Below, piece by piece: positions 10,455 to 21,054 of a stretch of 64,000 bases of DNA (positions are counted from its first letter, which is position 1; each line of letters opens with the position of its first letter). The stretch comes from Craterostigma plantagineum. Lineage: Eukaryota > Streptophyta > Magnoliopsida > Lamiales > Linderniaceae. A model generated the notes under the pieces. That model was not told the DNA's origin, did not search any database, and was given only the letters and a program-made list of their open reading frames with translations. The position numbers and the translations under genes were made by a program. The stretch covers positions 62,001 through 126,000 of the forward strand of contig JAPQWV010000662.1 of NCBI GenBank assembly GCA_027422505.1, read 5' to 3'.

Positions 10455-10796
10455 TGTAAAGTACGCTTTTAGTTGTGCTTTGATGTTGTCCTTGTAATTA
10501 GGGATTTTTATTGTATTTATCCTTAGATTAGGACTTAAGTTGTATTTATACCAAGTTTGTTTGGTATAAATAATCTTGTACACATTTGAGCTTAAAAGAG
10601 AAAATAGTTGAATTGATCCGAAAGGCTTGCAAAGCATACTAGAGAGAGAAATTAAGAAAACACCTTCTCACACTAAGATCTCTCTCACGAGGAAAAAAGA
10701 AGGTTTGCGATCGAACTTCAATTTGAATCAAATTCACATCGTAAATCTTATATATCTTGCCTAGGTTTAAACGAGTTGATATTCAAGGACCTAACA
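10455..10796 (+). repeat. SIRE-like copia LTR (copy A, 342 bp)
   Basis: It begins TGTAAAG after a polypurine tract and ends CTAACA. Its core matches three other LTRs in the window (11972, 34226, 50849): a TCCTTAG...AGGACTTA block, a TATACCAAGTTTGTTTGGTA hairpin overlapping the TATA box (TATAAATA at 10565), GATCCGAAAGGCTTGCAA, and an AGAGAGAAA downstream region. No primer-binding site or leader follows, so this is the 3' LTR of a truncated copy. Confidence 0.85.
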
Positions 10797-10917
10797 ACGT
10801 GCATGCACTGAGGGAGAGTATCACTCCATATTGTCGATAAGGAGTCCATTTTTAGGAGAGTACATTTTTAGGTGCACGATTTCAGGGGGAGAAAACTTAT
10901 CGTGACATATATACAGA

Positions 10918-10926
10918 TATGTATAC

Positions 10927-10957
<31 letters not shown>

Positions 10958-10959
10958 TT
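10918..10959. repeat. AT-rich dinucleotide microsatellite
   Basis: An (AT)n run abuts the left end of the hairpin MITE. It makes the MITE's target-site duplication hard to judge. Confidence 0.9.
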
Positions 10960-11325
10960 GTGGTTTGCTATGGTGCCCACCTACCGTGAGAAACCACCGT
11001 GAGCACCATAAGCAAATCTCTCAATTTTTGCTTTATTTCGATTTACAACGCCATCAACACCTCCGTAGACCCTCTCATATCCTAACATAAATCGTCATCT
11101 CCAACACGTTAAGTTTTGAGAAAATTTATATTATTATTCACATGTAGACGACGTACCGATGTGATGATTTTCTTAAAAATTAACGTGTTGTAGATGGCGA
11201 TTTATGTTAGCAATGGATATGAGAGGGTCTACGGAGATGTTGATGGCGTTGGAAATCGAAATAAAGCAAAAAATTGAGAGATTTGCTTATGGTGCTCACG
11301 GTAGGTGGGCACCATAACAAACCTC
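10960..11325. mobile_element. Long-hairpin MITE (366 bp)
   Basis: The two halves are near-perfect inverted copies. The left arm starts GTGGTTTGCTATGGTGCCCA and runs to about 11108. The right arm starts at about 11177 and ends TGGGCACCATAACAAACCTC. Arms of about 145 bp surround a loop of roughly 70 bp. Flanks share TATATATT (10952-10959 and 11326-11333), consistent with an 8-bp duplication, although the left copy lies in an AT repeat. No coding sequence is present. Superfamily is unassigned; Mutator-like or hAT-like are both possible. Confidence 0.85.
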
Positions 11326-11971
11326 TATATATTAATTACGATAATACATATGTGAAGATAAAATTATATGCCTAAGAGGGGGGGTGAATTACGCTTTATA
11401 AAATTTTGCTTCTTCATTGCAAGAATCCTACGATGTAAATCCTAGATATGCCTACTTATGCAAGTGTATGATGCCTGCTATATCTTAGTTACGTCAGATG
11501 TGTATTGGTTCTGTCTCACAGGAAAAAGGAAATAACTAAAAAGTAAAAGCGAGACAGGAAGGTTATATCCCCAACTGGGGTTTCCTCCTCCCCTTGAGGT
11601 TTACTTATCAAGAATTTAATCAATCACTATAGTGTCACCTTAGCTGGTTACAAATTCGATTAGTGGTCCTAATACACAACTGAAACAAGTCGCACACTAG
11701 ACATTATAATCTCCAATTCCTGAAAGGAAACAGCTCGCTACCGAAGGGCCTCCAGAACTTGTCTTTCCCTTCAGGTGCCGTAAAAATCAACCTTGCCTCT
11801 TCGTGTATTGCTCATGTCCGAAAACAACACTTCCGAAGACAACACGTCCGAAGACAGCATATAGGGATGGAGGGTGGTGATAAGGATGAATCACTCGTGC
11901 AGTGATGGAATCGCAAGTTAAAGCTCAGGTCGGCAGAAGGTGATCACAGGTGTCCGCTCAAACAACCACAA
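11326..11971. other. Unassigned repeat-like sequence, no gene seen
   Basis: The stretch contains a G-rich tract (AAGAGGGGGGGTGAAT near 11373), of the kind found at the ends of some plant copia elements. It also has triplicated CCGAA-AACAACA-like words near 11818-11860. No coding frame is supported. It may be part of an older LTR element, but neither edge could be fixed. Confidence 0.4.
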
Positions 11972-12322
11972 TGTTGAATGCAACTTAGAATTGTGATTTG
12001 ATTTAATTAGCTGTCCTTGTAATTAAAAGCTTTATTTGTATTTGTCCTTAGTTTAGGACTTGTTTGATATTTATACCAAGTTTATTTGGTATAAATAGGA
12101 TTGTAAAGAATGAGCTTAATAGAAAAATTTAGTCAATTGATCTTAAAGGCTTGCAAATCATATTCTAGAGAGAGAAAGTAAGAAAACACTTTCTCACACT
12201 AAGAATTCTCTCTCACGAGTGAAAAAGAGATTTTCGATCTAAGGTTTAGTCTCCATAATTCTCATCGAAAATCTGAGATTTCTAGCCTATGATTGATAGA
12301 GTTGATAATCGAGGAGCTAACA
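11972..12322 (+). repeat. SIRE-like copia LTR (copy B, 351 bp, 5' LTR)
   Basis: It begins TGTTGAATGC and ends GCTAACA, followed directly by a primer-binding site. The TATA box lies in a small TATACCAAGTTTATTTGGTA hairpin near 12075. It shares blocks with the other LTRs of the family at 10455, 34226 and 50849. Confidence 0.85.
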
Positions 12323-12324
12323 AT

Positions 12325-12336
12325 TGGTATCGGATC
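12325..12336 (+). other. Primer-binding site (initiator tRNA-Met type, mutated)
   Basis: TGGTATCGGATC two bases after the LTR end corresponds to the common plant site TGGTATCAGAGC with two changes. Confidence 0.75.
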
Positions 12337-13411
12337 AGATTCGAACTGTTTTGAATTAAATTGTTAGAGTTCATATCGAAATTTAATTCTGAAACTGTTT
12401 TGTGCGAAGAAAAGTTGGCGCGAAAACGAATTTCGATCTGATTTGATTAATTCTGTGGTTATCTGATTTGAATTTGATGTTTTTTGCTCGTCTAAGTAGT
12501 ATAAATTTATTAGGATTATTAGCAATCAGAATCATCATTTAGACTGAATATTTGATACTGAGATTATACTGATTGCGCGAAGAACAGTGTGAACATGTTC
12601 TGGTTTCTGCTAAATTGAACATTATTTGCTTCAAACATGTTTAATATTCTGTTTGTGAGCAATCCTTAGCTGATTTCGAGCATATACTTGTAGTTTCATC
12701 GATTAATTTTCAGTATATGTCTGAATTCAGTGTTAAATCGTATTCTATGACTATTTGTGCGATATTTATTTTCTCGCTAAGTTCTTCGATCAGATCTATT
12801 TTCTCGATCGAAAAACTTCGTGCTAAAATAATTTTAATTAGAATACTAATTTGCTACTGAAATTGCTGCTGTCAAGAACGTCTTTAGTAGAAAAATTTTT
12901 CGAGAGCTATTTTCGACGAGAATTGACTATTTTGACCCCCGCGTAAAACTTCTTCTCTCGAAAAATTTCTCGGTCAGACATCCTTGTTTGACTTTGGGAT
13001 AAAAATAACTTTTGCTCGTAAAATTTTTCGGTCAACCTATTGTTTCCAGACGACCAAAATTAATTAACGCATCGAAAAACTTTTTCGACCGCCAGGTTTC
13101 GAGCCAATACTTTGAAAAAGGTTACGTTTTGAATTCAAGTCAACAAAATTTTTCGACAGTTAAAAATTTCAATTATTATTTTTCGCTTGAAAAATCTATC
13201 TCAAACAGTATTTGGTGCGCAAAAAATACCATTCTAAATCGACGAAATTATTTTTGATCAAACATTAAAGCATTAATCAAAAATAATTCTCGATCATTTC
13301 TGAATCGAACGCTACTGACAGATCTGTTACTTGTGAGGCACACTACATCTACTCATATAATCAAAACACCAACGAAGATCCTTCATCAACTCAAATTGAA
13401 GAAAAACAAAA
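12337..13411 (+). other. Long untranslated leader of the SIRE-like element
   Basis: About 1.1 kb of AT-rich sequence separates the primer site from the gag ATG. It is rich in short words around TTCTCGATCGAAAA and CTCGAAAAATTT (for example CTCGATCG at 12803). A matching but truncated leader follows the LTR at 34226. No accepted gene lies here. Confidence 0.65.
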
Positions 13412-14521
13412 ATGGATGCATATGCGCTAGGAAATGACTATCGTCCTCCGATTCTTAAGAGAGGTGAATGCACTGTCTAGAGAAGTCGGTTCATGAACTT
13501 CATTGAGCTCAAAGATCAGGCGTAGAATTTATTAAAGTCACTCGAAGAGGGACCAACACAGTTTTGGGTGAATCAAGAAGTTGACAATGCTAATAATCCT
13601 CCCGTCGAACCCGATAGAAGACTGAAACTTACGAGTGAATATGACGGGAGCAAGAGATTAAGAGCAAAGGCTGATTTAATAGCTAAGAACATGCTAATGC
13701 ATGGCACCCCAACGATATCTACAGACAACATAGCCCCCGGACGGCTAAAGGGATGTGGGATGAACTGGAGTGGATGATACAAAGAACCGAAGTAGGCGTC
13801 AAGGCTAAGAAGGCTAACATACTCACGGCGTATGATTCCTTGAAAGCTAAGCATGAGGAGAGCTTACATGATCCTTATCAGTGGTACCTCACCCTTCTCA
13901 ACGAAATGAGAAAGATTGAGATAAAAAAGACGAATATGGAGATGAATATTCGGTTTCTGTCATCGCCACCCATCGAGTGGAAAAAGATATCAACCCAACT
14001 CTGACAGAACAAAGACGTGGATGAGATGGATATTTATGGTATTTTTGACAACCTTGCACAACATGAAGAAGACGTCTGCGAGATACAAAAAAAAAAGCAA
14101 AAGGGCAAACATGTCGAAGACTCCATAGCTCTAGTTTCAGGAAAGAGGAGCTCCCGCCTCGAAAGGAAAACCATGTCAAGCTTCCAGGCTCGTCAGAGGA
14201 TGAGGCATCATCGGATTCAGAACTTCCTTCCGAAAGTAGGGAATTTGGGAAACAGTTGGCTTTAGTCACCAAAATGATGACGAAGTAGTACTTCAAGAAG
14301 AAGTCGTCATCTTCTGCTAACCGTCTTAGAACCACAAGCTCGAAGAATAAAGAGAAGCCAACTGAGTCCTCAGAAGCTACAGCATCAGAAGACACACTAA
14401 AATACTTTAACTGTGGAAAAGCAGGTCACTTTGCCAGGGAGTGAACCCTTCCAAAGAAGAAGGATGCTAACTACTACTCCAAGAAGCTTCAACTAACCAA
14501 ACAGAAGGAAGCTGGAGTAGC
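13412..14521 (+). pseudogene. Gag of the second SIRE-like copy, N-terminal part
   Basis: The ATG at 13412 opens MDAYALGNDYRPPILKRGEC, matching the Gag start MDAYSLGNDNRLPILKRGEY at 51172. Nonsense codons (one where the sister copy has Trp) and frameshifts break the frame. Homology continues through the helical capsid-like region (AKKANILTAYDSLKAKHEES and FLSSPPIEWKKIS). The zinc knuckle near 14400 is lost: the first Cys is Tyr (KYFNCGKAGH) and the last Cys codon has become TGA. Coding is then cut at 14521 by the gypsy element. Gag packages element RNA in virus-like particles; this copy cannot. Confidence 0.8.
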
Positions 14522-15226
14522 TGATGCGAACTAGTCCAATCAAAACCAAGCTAAGTTGACGATTAAAATACCGATCGGGCCCGTAACAAGATTTGGAGAA
14601 AAGAAGTTCAAAGAGAAACTTAACACGCTCATATTAAAGGTTCTTGAAGAAGAGGAGATCATGTTCATAGCAACTCAGAATAAAGAGGTCAGAATATAAT
14701 TTTCCAGAACTTGATCGGGGCATAAATTACAATTTTGGGAAGTTCAGGGACTAAGTGCAATTGCCGGAGATTTGAAGGACCAAAATGCAAATTTCATCCT
14801 TGGACCAGATCTGAACGAGATTTGCAAGATTTTTATTCAACTAATTAGATATTAACTAAGTAAAGATTCTCCTAGATTTTCGCTTAATTATCTATTAGTT
14901 TGTTATTCTGTTTCCATAATTAGTCATAGCCTACTAGTATAAATAGGTCTTATTTCTCATTAGAGAGAACAGACTTTGATATATATAATTTCGAGTTTCT
15001 TTATTGAATCTCTTCGAGTCTTTCTTACTCTTTCGTTCGACGTTCGAACATTGTCTATCTCTTGCAAAAGCAGTGCGTTGTGGGAATAGATCTGAGACTT
15101 ATCGTACGGCTTTACACATCCATCCGTGCCGTCTTTCAATCCATCAAGTGTTCATTACGTGGCGATCGACACTGTGCGACTTTGGGATTCAGGGTCTCGG
15201 GTGAAATAGATCGGAGTTCCTTATCA
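14522..15226 (+). repeat. 5' LTR of the CRM-like gypsy element
   Basis: It begins TGATGCGAAC and ends TTCCTTATCA. It carries a TATA-like TATAAATAGG near 14939, and its downstream part repeats at 20343-21049 with scattered substitutions and small indels. Confidence 0.9.
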
Positions 15227-15228
15227 AG

Positions 15229-15240
15229 TGGTATCAGAGC
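15229..15240 (+). other. Primer-binding site (initiator tRNA-Met type)
   Basis: TGGTATCAGAGC lies two bases after the 5' LTR end. This is the canonical plant site for initiator tRNA-Met. Confidence 0.9.
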
Positions 15241-15827
15241 TAATCCACGTTTGGTTCGTTATCTAAGTTCGTTCTAAGAAACCAAGAAGGCGCAACATCA
15301 ACCTTTTGCATAACAAAATTAGAGGTTTCTTCGTTCTTCATATTTTATTTTCATTCTCGTTCTTCAGAAAAACATCTGCGAAAAAAAAACAATCTGCAAA
15401 AGAAAAACCTGCGAAAAAAATCTGCAAAAAAAAAGAAAAATTCTTCGAAAAAAGAAAAAATATATATATCGCAGCTAAAAAAAGCAAGTAAATTGCAGCC
15501 AAAAAAAATATGCAGAGATATATATTTCCTATTATTTTTATTTGGATTTCTTAGGGCTACAACACATCGTAAAAGTCGTTTCAACTGTCAAGGTCTATTT
15601 TCTTCAATGTATTGCCAAGCGCGAGTGGACGAATTCGATCAAGAAGACAAGAAGATATTCTAGGGTCTATCGAGTGAGCATATTTGTCGAGCAAAAATAG
15701 AGAGAGAGAGAGAGAGAGAGAGAGAGCAAAAAAAAGAAAGAAAAAAAGACGAAAAAAAGAAGAAGAAAAAACAAGAGACGAAAAAAAAGAGAAGGAAAAA
15801 AAAAAAGAGAAAAAATATTCAGACACT
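15241..15827 (+). other. Leader of the CRM-like element, with a purine-rich tract and a GA microsatellite
   Basis: The sequence after the primer site is A-rich. From about 15690 to 15820 it is almost entirely purine, including a (GA)n run at about 15698-15726. The Lys/Glu-rich frames here arise from base composition and I do not call a protein. Confidence 0.6.
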
Positions 15828-16880
15828 ATGTCAGGCGGTTCCAAATCTGACAACAACGACATCGCCAATCCAAGTAATTGGTTATTCGTGGAAGCAATAA
15901 CCACCCAGATGCAACGAATGATGCAACAACAACTTGAGGTGATAAACGAGCGGATAGATCAAGTCTAGGCAACTGCACAACATAATCGCAATGGATCTCG
16001 TCGAGCACGCGACTACAGAGAGGAAACTCACTTATTCGCTAATGACGAATTTGACGAAGACGATCAACGACAAAGGAGGCAGCCCGAGCGTGATCGTGAT
16101 GACAGGATGCATAAAACAGAAGATCCCAACGTTCCAGGGCAAGAGTGATCCAGAAGCATATTTCGAATGGGAGACCAAGACCCAATTCATCTTTAACTGC
16201 CACAACTATACGGAGTGCAGAAAGGTAACCTTAGCCGCGGCTGAATTTACTGACTATGCGGTTGTTTGGTGGGACAAATTGTTGACAACGAGGAGGCGAG
16301 CTGGTGAGCGCGCGGTCGAGACATGGGATGAAATTAAGGCTATAATGCATAAAAGGTACGTGCCGCCTCACTACTATCGAGAGTTATACCAGAAACTCCA
16401 AAGGTTACGACAGGGCAGCCGCACGGTCGAAGAATACTACCGCGATATGGAGGTCGCCATGATCCGTGCCATCATTGTTGAGGATCGCGAGTCAACGATG
16501 GCCCGATTACTCTCGGGACTGAATTCAGATTTGAAGATTTAGTTGAGCTCCAACACTATGTGGAACTAGAAGAGCTGATACACTACGTGGTAAAAATAGA
16601 GAGGCAGCTCAAGACGAGGGCAAGTCAAGGAATTCACGACTTTCTGAACAGCCCACGTGCAAGAGGAGCAATGATGCGGGAGAGCGGAATTAATGCAGAC
16701 CGCGTGGAGAAACGTCCAAGCCAAGTAGTTCGACGAGCGCAACGATGCCAATTACAACTGCAAGCACCCCAAAGAAGTTTGACGCTCCAGTGGCAAGAAA
16801 CCGCAACATCAAGTGTTTTAGGTGTTAGGACCTTGGGCATATCGCAAGCCAATGTCCGAACAAGAGAACTACGACGATGC
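15828..16880 (+). pseudogene. Gag of the CRM-like gypsy element
   Basis: The likely ATG is at 15828 (MSGGSKSDNND). A stop at about 15966 is followed by the capsid-like core, open from 15991 to 16542, with KIPTFQGKSDPEAYFEWE, EFTDYAVVWWDKL and VPPHYYRELYQKLQRL, all typical of plant gypsy Gag. The zinc knuckle at 16814-16855 reads CFRC, a TAG at 16826, then DLGHIASQC. The knuckle residues survive, but a stop sits between the Cys pairs. It would assemble particles and bind RNA; here it is broken in at least three places. Confidence 0.8.
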
Positions 16881-16989
16881 TTGCTTTAGGGGAGGTAGTG
16901 ACCGATGATGAAGAAGCCGTCGAATTTGAAGAAACGGATGGCGATTTGGGGAAGAAGTTGAAATACCCACTGAACTTGTGTTGGTATCT

Positions 16990-17490
16990 CATCGTGCCTT
17001 GAACGCGTGAGTAGTTCAAGATGACCAGGAGCAGCGTGAGAACATCTTCCACACTACATTGGAGATAAGGTATGTAGTGTGGTAATTGATGGAGGGAGGT
17101 GCACGAATGCAGCGAGCGTGGCATTGGTGAACAGATTGCTTCCAACGCGAAACACCCACATCCATATCGACTCCAATGGTTTAACGACGGTGGGGTGTGC
17201 GAGTCTAGAAGCAGGTTCTTATTTCATTCCGCATTGGCAACTACGAGGATTCAGTGCTTTGTGATGTTGTTCCAATGGACGTTGGGCATACTCTATTGGG
17301 ACAACCGTGGCAGTTTGATCGGAGGGTAACACACGACGGGCACGCAAACAAGTACACCCTACGGCACAACAACCGCAACTACACTCTCAGACCTCTTACA
17401 CCAAGCCGAGTATATGAAGATCAAATTAAATTGCAAAAAGAAAAAGGGACAGTTGAGCAATTAAAGCGAGAAAAAGAAACGAGAAGATGT
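16990..17490 (+). pseudogene. Aspartic protease region of the CRM-like element
   Basis: The active-site region reads VVIDGGRCTNAASVAL near 17079, with Asp followed by Gly-Gly as in CRM/Reina-like elements. HPHPYRLQWFNDGG follows after a frameshift, then LCDVVPMDVGHTLLGQPWQF near 17258. Two frame changes separate these blocks. The protease would mature Gag-Pol. The frame changes exclude activity. Confidence 0.7.
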
Positions 17491-17690
17491 TGAGAGATCA
17501 AATGAGGTAAAATCAGAATGTGAAAATAACGAGGGAAATGTAGAGGGAAGAAAAAAGATAAGTTTAAGGACAAGAGTATTATGTTGGCGAGGATTAGCGA
17601 TGTGAGGAAAGCTTACTATCCTTCACAGCCGATGATTTTACTCGTCTATAAAGAGGCTATTTTAGCTAATCAGTCAGGCAGGGTCTACCC

Positions 17691-18597
17691 TTGACCGTTG
17701 ATTCTTTATTGCAGGAATTCAAGGATGTGCCTGTTCAAGACATGCCAATTGGATTACCCCCTATTAGGAGAATAGAGCATCAGATTGACTTTGTGCCTGG
17801 AGCAGCACTACCGAATCGTCCAGCCTACCGAGCCAACCCCGAGGAGACAGAGTTGCAGAGACAAATTTCAGAATTAATGTCAAAGTGGTACATCAGAGAA
17901 AGTATGAGTCCATGCGATGTGCCGGTCCTCCTCGTGCCAAAGAAAGATGGCTCGCAAAGGATGTGCGTCAATTGTCGAGCTATCAACAACATTACTGTTA
18001 AGTATCACTTTCCCATTTATAGATTAGATGATATGCTCGATGAGTGAGTATCACTTCCCATTCATAGATTAGTTGCATGGTGCATGTTTATTTTAAAAAA
18101 TAGATCTTTAGAGTGAGTATCACCAAATTCCCATGACACAGGGAGACGAGTGGAAGACGGCATTCAAAATGAAACTAGGATTATACGAACGGCTAGTTAT
18201 GCCTTTTGGGTTATCAAATACACCTAGTACGTTTACGCGCTTAATGAATCATGTTTTACGTTCATACATTGGCAAATTTGTGGTAGTCTACTTTGACGAT
18301 ATTATTATTTATAGTAAGACTTTAGATGACCATATAATGCATTTGCGTCAAGTGTTTATCGTACTACCAAAAGAATCCCTTTATGCTAACCTTGATAAGT
18401 GCATATTTTGCACTGATCATGTTGTTTTCTTGGGTTTTGTTGTGAGTTCAACAGGAGTACATGATGATGAAAAGGTAAAAGCTATACAACAGTGGCCAAC
18501 CCCAACGAATGTTGCGCAAGTTCTAAGCTTTCACGGGTTGAGTTTTTACCGCCGCTTTGGAAAGAACTTCACTACTATTACTGCCCTTTCAACATAG
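17691..18597 (+). pseudogene. Reverse transcriptase of the CRM-like element, palm segment lost
   Basis: Fingers sequence is clear (DVPVLLVPKKDGSQRMCVNC, AINNITVKYHFPIYRLDD). From 18045 the expected palm segment with the first catalytic Asp is replaced by about 75 bp that partly repeats 18001-18027. Coding then resumes at about 18133 with [20 protein letters not shown], and the YFDD box is at 18289-18300 followed by IIIYSK. Loss of the first catalytic Asp region plus stops makes it dead. It is followed by a TAG at about 18595. Confidence 0.8.
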
Positions 18598-19090
18598 GTA
18601 ATCAAGAAGAATACGGCATTCGTATGCGGATCGGCACAGGAGGAGGCGTTTGAAACACTGAAGCAGAAGTTATCCACCCTCCTTGCCTAGCATTACCAAA
18701 TTTTGATAGGCCATTTGAAGTGGAGTGTGATGCATCCGGGGTAGGCATCAGGGTTGTTCTTATGCAGGATCGACGGCTGATTGCATACTTCAGTGAGAAG
18801 TTAGGGAGCTCGGCACTTAATTACCATACCTACGACAAAGAATTGTATGCTTTAGTTTGAGCTCTCGAAACGTGGCAGCATTACCTCCTACCGAATGAGT
18901 TCGTGGTTCACACTGATCACGAATCGCTTAAGTACTTGAAGGGCCAACATAAACTTAATAAAAGGCATGCACGCGGGATGGTATTTCTTGAGCCTTTTCC
19001 ATATGTCCTCAGGTATAAACAAGGTAGAGAGAATGTGGTGGTCGATGCCTTTTCTCGCAGGTATATGTTACTTTCCACATTAGACGCCAA
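18598..19090 (+). pseudogene. RNase H of the CRM-like element
   Basis: A frame gives [19 protein letters not shown] and then [13 protein letters not shown], a TGA, and [10 protein letters not shown], then the better-preserved [20 protein letters not shown] and [16 protein letters not shown]. These cover the Asp, Glu, Asp and final Asp regions of a gypsy RNase H. At least one nonsense codon and one frameshift interrupt it. Confidence 0.75.
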
Positions 19091-19129
19091 ATTACTTGGT
19101 TTTGAGCACATCAAGGGTTTATATATAAA

Positions 19130-20342
19130 GACCGTGATTTTAGTGAATTATTTTCTAAGTGTGCGCAGGGAGCATGTGGTGATTATTTTAAGCAAAATGG
19201 CTATCTATTTCGACTTAATAAATTGTGTCTACCTAATTGTTCTACTCGAGAGTTAATCATTAGGGAAGCCCATGCGGGAGATTTAATGGGTCATTTTGGG
19301 ATTGCGGACTTTAGGAATTGTCCAAGAACATTTCTACTTGCCTTGTATGAAGCGCGACATCGAGCGGATATGTAGTAACTGTACCACATGTCGCCAGGCA
19401 AAATTAAAAGTTCAACCACACGGTTTATATACACCTTTACCTATTCCTAATTCACCTTGGGTAGATATTGCTATGGACTTTGTGCTAGATTTGCCGACAA
19501 GAAACGGACGAGACTCCATCTTTGTCGTGGTCGACAGGTTTTCAAAGATGGCACACTTTATTCCTTGCATTAAAACGGACGACGCTTCTCATATTGTTGA
19601 TTTATTCTTTCAAGAAGTTGTTCGCCTACATGGAGTACCTTGCACCATCGTTTCGAACAGAGACGTGAAGTTCCTAAGCTACTTTTGGAAGACATTATGG
19701 GATAAACTCGCTACTAAGCTCTTATTTTCGACTACTTGTCACCCCCAAACTGATGGGCAAACCGAGGTAGTAAATCGAACATTATCTACTTTACTACGAG
19801 TAATTGTTCAGAATAATATTAAGTCTTGGGAAGACTGTTTGCCACACATTGAGTTTGCTTACAATCGTGCTATTCATTCTTCAACTAAGTTTTCGCCTTT
19901 TGAAATTGTTTATGGATTTAATCCACTCACTCCTTTTGGTTTGTCACCTATACCTATGAATGAGCGAGTTAATTTAGATGGGGAGTGGGGGGGCGCAAGG
20001 CTGAGATGGTTAAGCAACTACATGAGACTGCACGACTCAACATTGAACGACGAACAGAGTAGTACACTCGCCAAGCTAATAAAGGGCACAAAGAGGTCAT
20101 ATTTGAACCAGGCGATCGGGTTTGGTTACACCTTCGAAAGGAGCGATTTCTGGAGAAAAGAAAGTCAATGCTGCGACCCCGAGGCGATGGACCAGTTGAA
20201 GTCATCGAATGGATTAATAACAATCCCTGTAAAATTCATCTTCGAGGTGAGTATAATGTTAATACCACTTTCAATGTCTCTGATTTATCTCCTTTTGATT
20301 TCAGTGATGATTTGAGATCAAATCCTTTTCAAGACGAGGGGA
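19130..20342 (+). pseudogene. Integrase of the CRM-like element
   Basis: Zinc-finger-like sequence is degenerate before [20 protein letters not shown]. The core is open over most of 19296-20315 and shows [34 protein letters not shown], a [10 protein letters not shown] segment with the second acidic residue intact, and [14 protein letters not shown]. After a frameshift near 20165, [15 protein letters not shown] and [14 protein letters not shown] form the C-terminal end before the stop at about 20348. The wording of these blocks is what suggests CRM affinity. No chromodomain signature was seen. Confidence 0.8.
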
Positions 20343-21049
20343 AGATGTGAACGAGTCCAATCAAAACCAAGCTAAGTTGAAGATTCAAATACTGATCGGG
20401 CCCGTAACAATATTTCGAGCAAAGAAGTTCAAAGAAAAACTTAACACGCTCATATTAAAGGTTCTTGATGAAGAGGAGATCATGTTCATAGCAACTCATA
20501 ATAAAGTGGGTCAGAATATAATTTTCAAGAACTTGATCAGGGCAGAAATGACAATTGTGTAAAGTTCGGGGACTAAAGTGCAATTTGCAAAGAATTGAAG
20601 GACTAAAATGCAAATTTCGTCCTTGGACCAGATCTGGACGAGGCTTGCAAGATTTTTATTCAAACTAATAAGATATTTACTTAGTAAAGATTCTCCTAGA
20701 TTTTCGCTTAATTATCTATTAGTTTGTTATTCTATTTCTATAATTAGCCATAGCCTACTAGTATAAATAGGTCTTATTTCTCATAAGAGAGAACGAACTT
20801 TGATATATATAATTTCGAGGTTTTTTATTGAATCTCTTCGAGTCTTATTACTCTTTCGTTCGATGTTCGAACGTCGTCTATCTCTTGCAAAAGCAGTGTG
20901 TTATGAGAATAGATCTGAGACTTATCCTACGGCTTTACACATCCATTCTCGGCGTCTTTCAATCCATCAAGTGTTCTCTACGTGGCGATCGACGCTGTGC
21001 GACTTAGTGATTCGGGGTCACTGGTGAAATAGATCGGGGTTCCTTATCA
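20343..21049 (+). repeat. 3' LTR of the CRM-like gypsy element
   Basis: It follows a GAGGGGA polypurine-like tract. It matches 14522-15226 along its length and ends TTCCTTATCA. The first base pair of the terminus appears mutated (AGATGTGAAC against TGATGCGAAC). The downstream GTAGC completes the target duplication. Confidence 0.85.
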
Positions 21050-21054
21050 GTAGC

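Larger units (their letters stand above)
14522..21049 (+). mobile_element. Complete CRM-like Ty3-gypsy retrotransposon (6.5 kb) inserted in gag
   Basis: Two LTRs of about 705 bp (14522-15226 and 20343-21049) flank gag, protease, RT, RNase H and integrase in gypsy order. GTAGC is present at 14517-14521 and again at 21050-21054, giving an exact 5-bp target duplication. Joining the flanks restores the SIRE Gag reading around GVAL. Integrase and downstream sequences resemble the CRM chromovirus lineage by eye. Stops and frameshifts in every gene indicate an old insertion. No chromodomain was recognised. Confidence 0.9.

Noticed and set aside
10943..10958. Target duplication of the hairpin MITE as proof of superfamily
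   Set aside because: The left flank is an AT microsatellite, so TATATATT could match by chance.
13012..13257. 81-codon frame in the SIRE leader
   Set aside because: AT-rich frame overlapping the CTCGAAAA motif region, with no similarity to Gag and not kept in the other leader.
15306..15968. Lys-rich frames on plus and Phe/Ser-rich frames on minus
   Set aside because: Purine-rich leader and GA microsatellite; only the part from ATG 15828 is supported as the Gag start.
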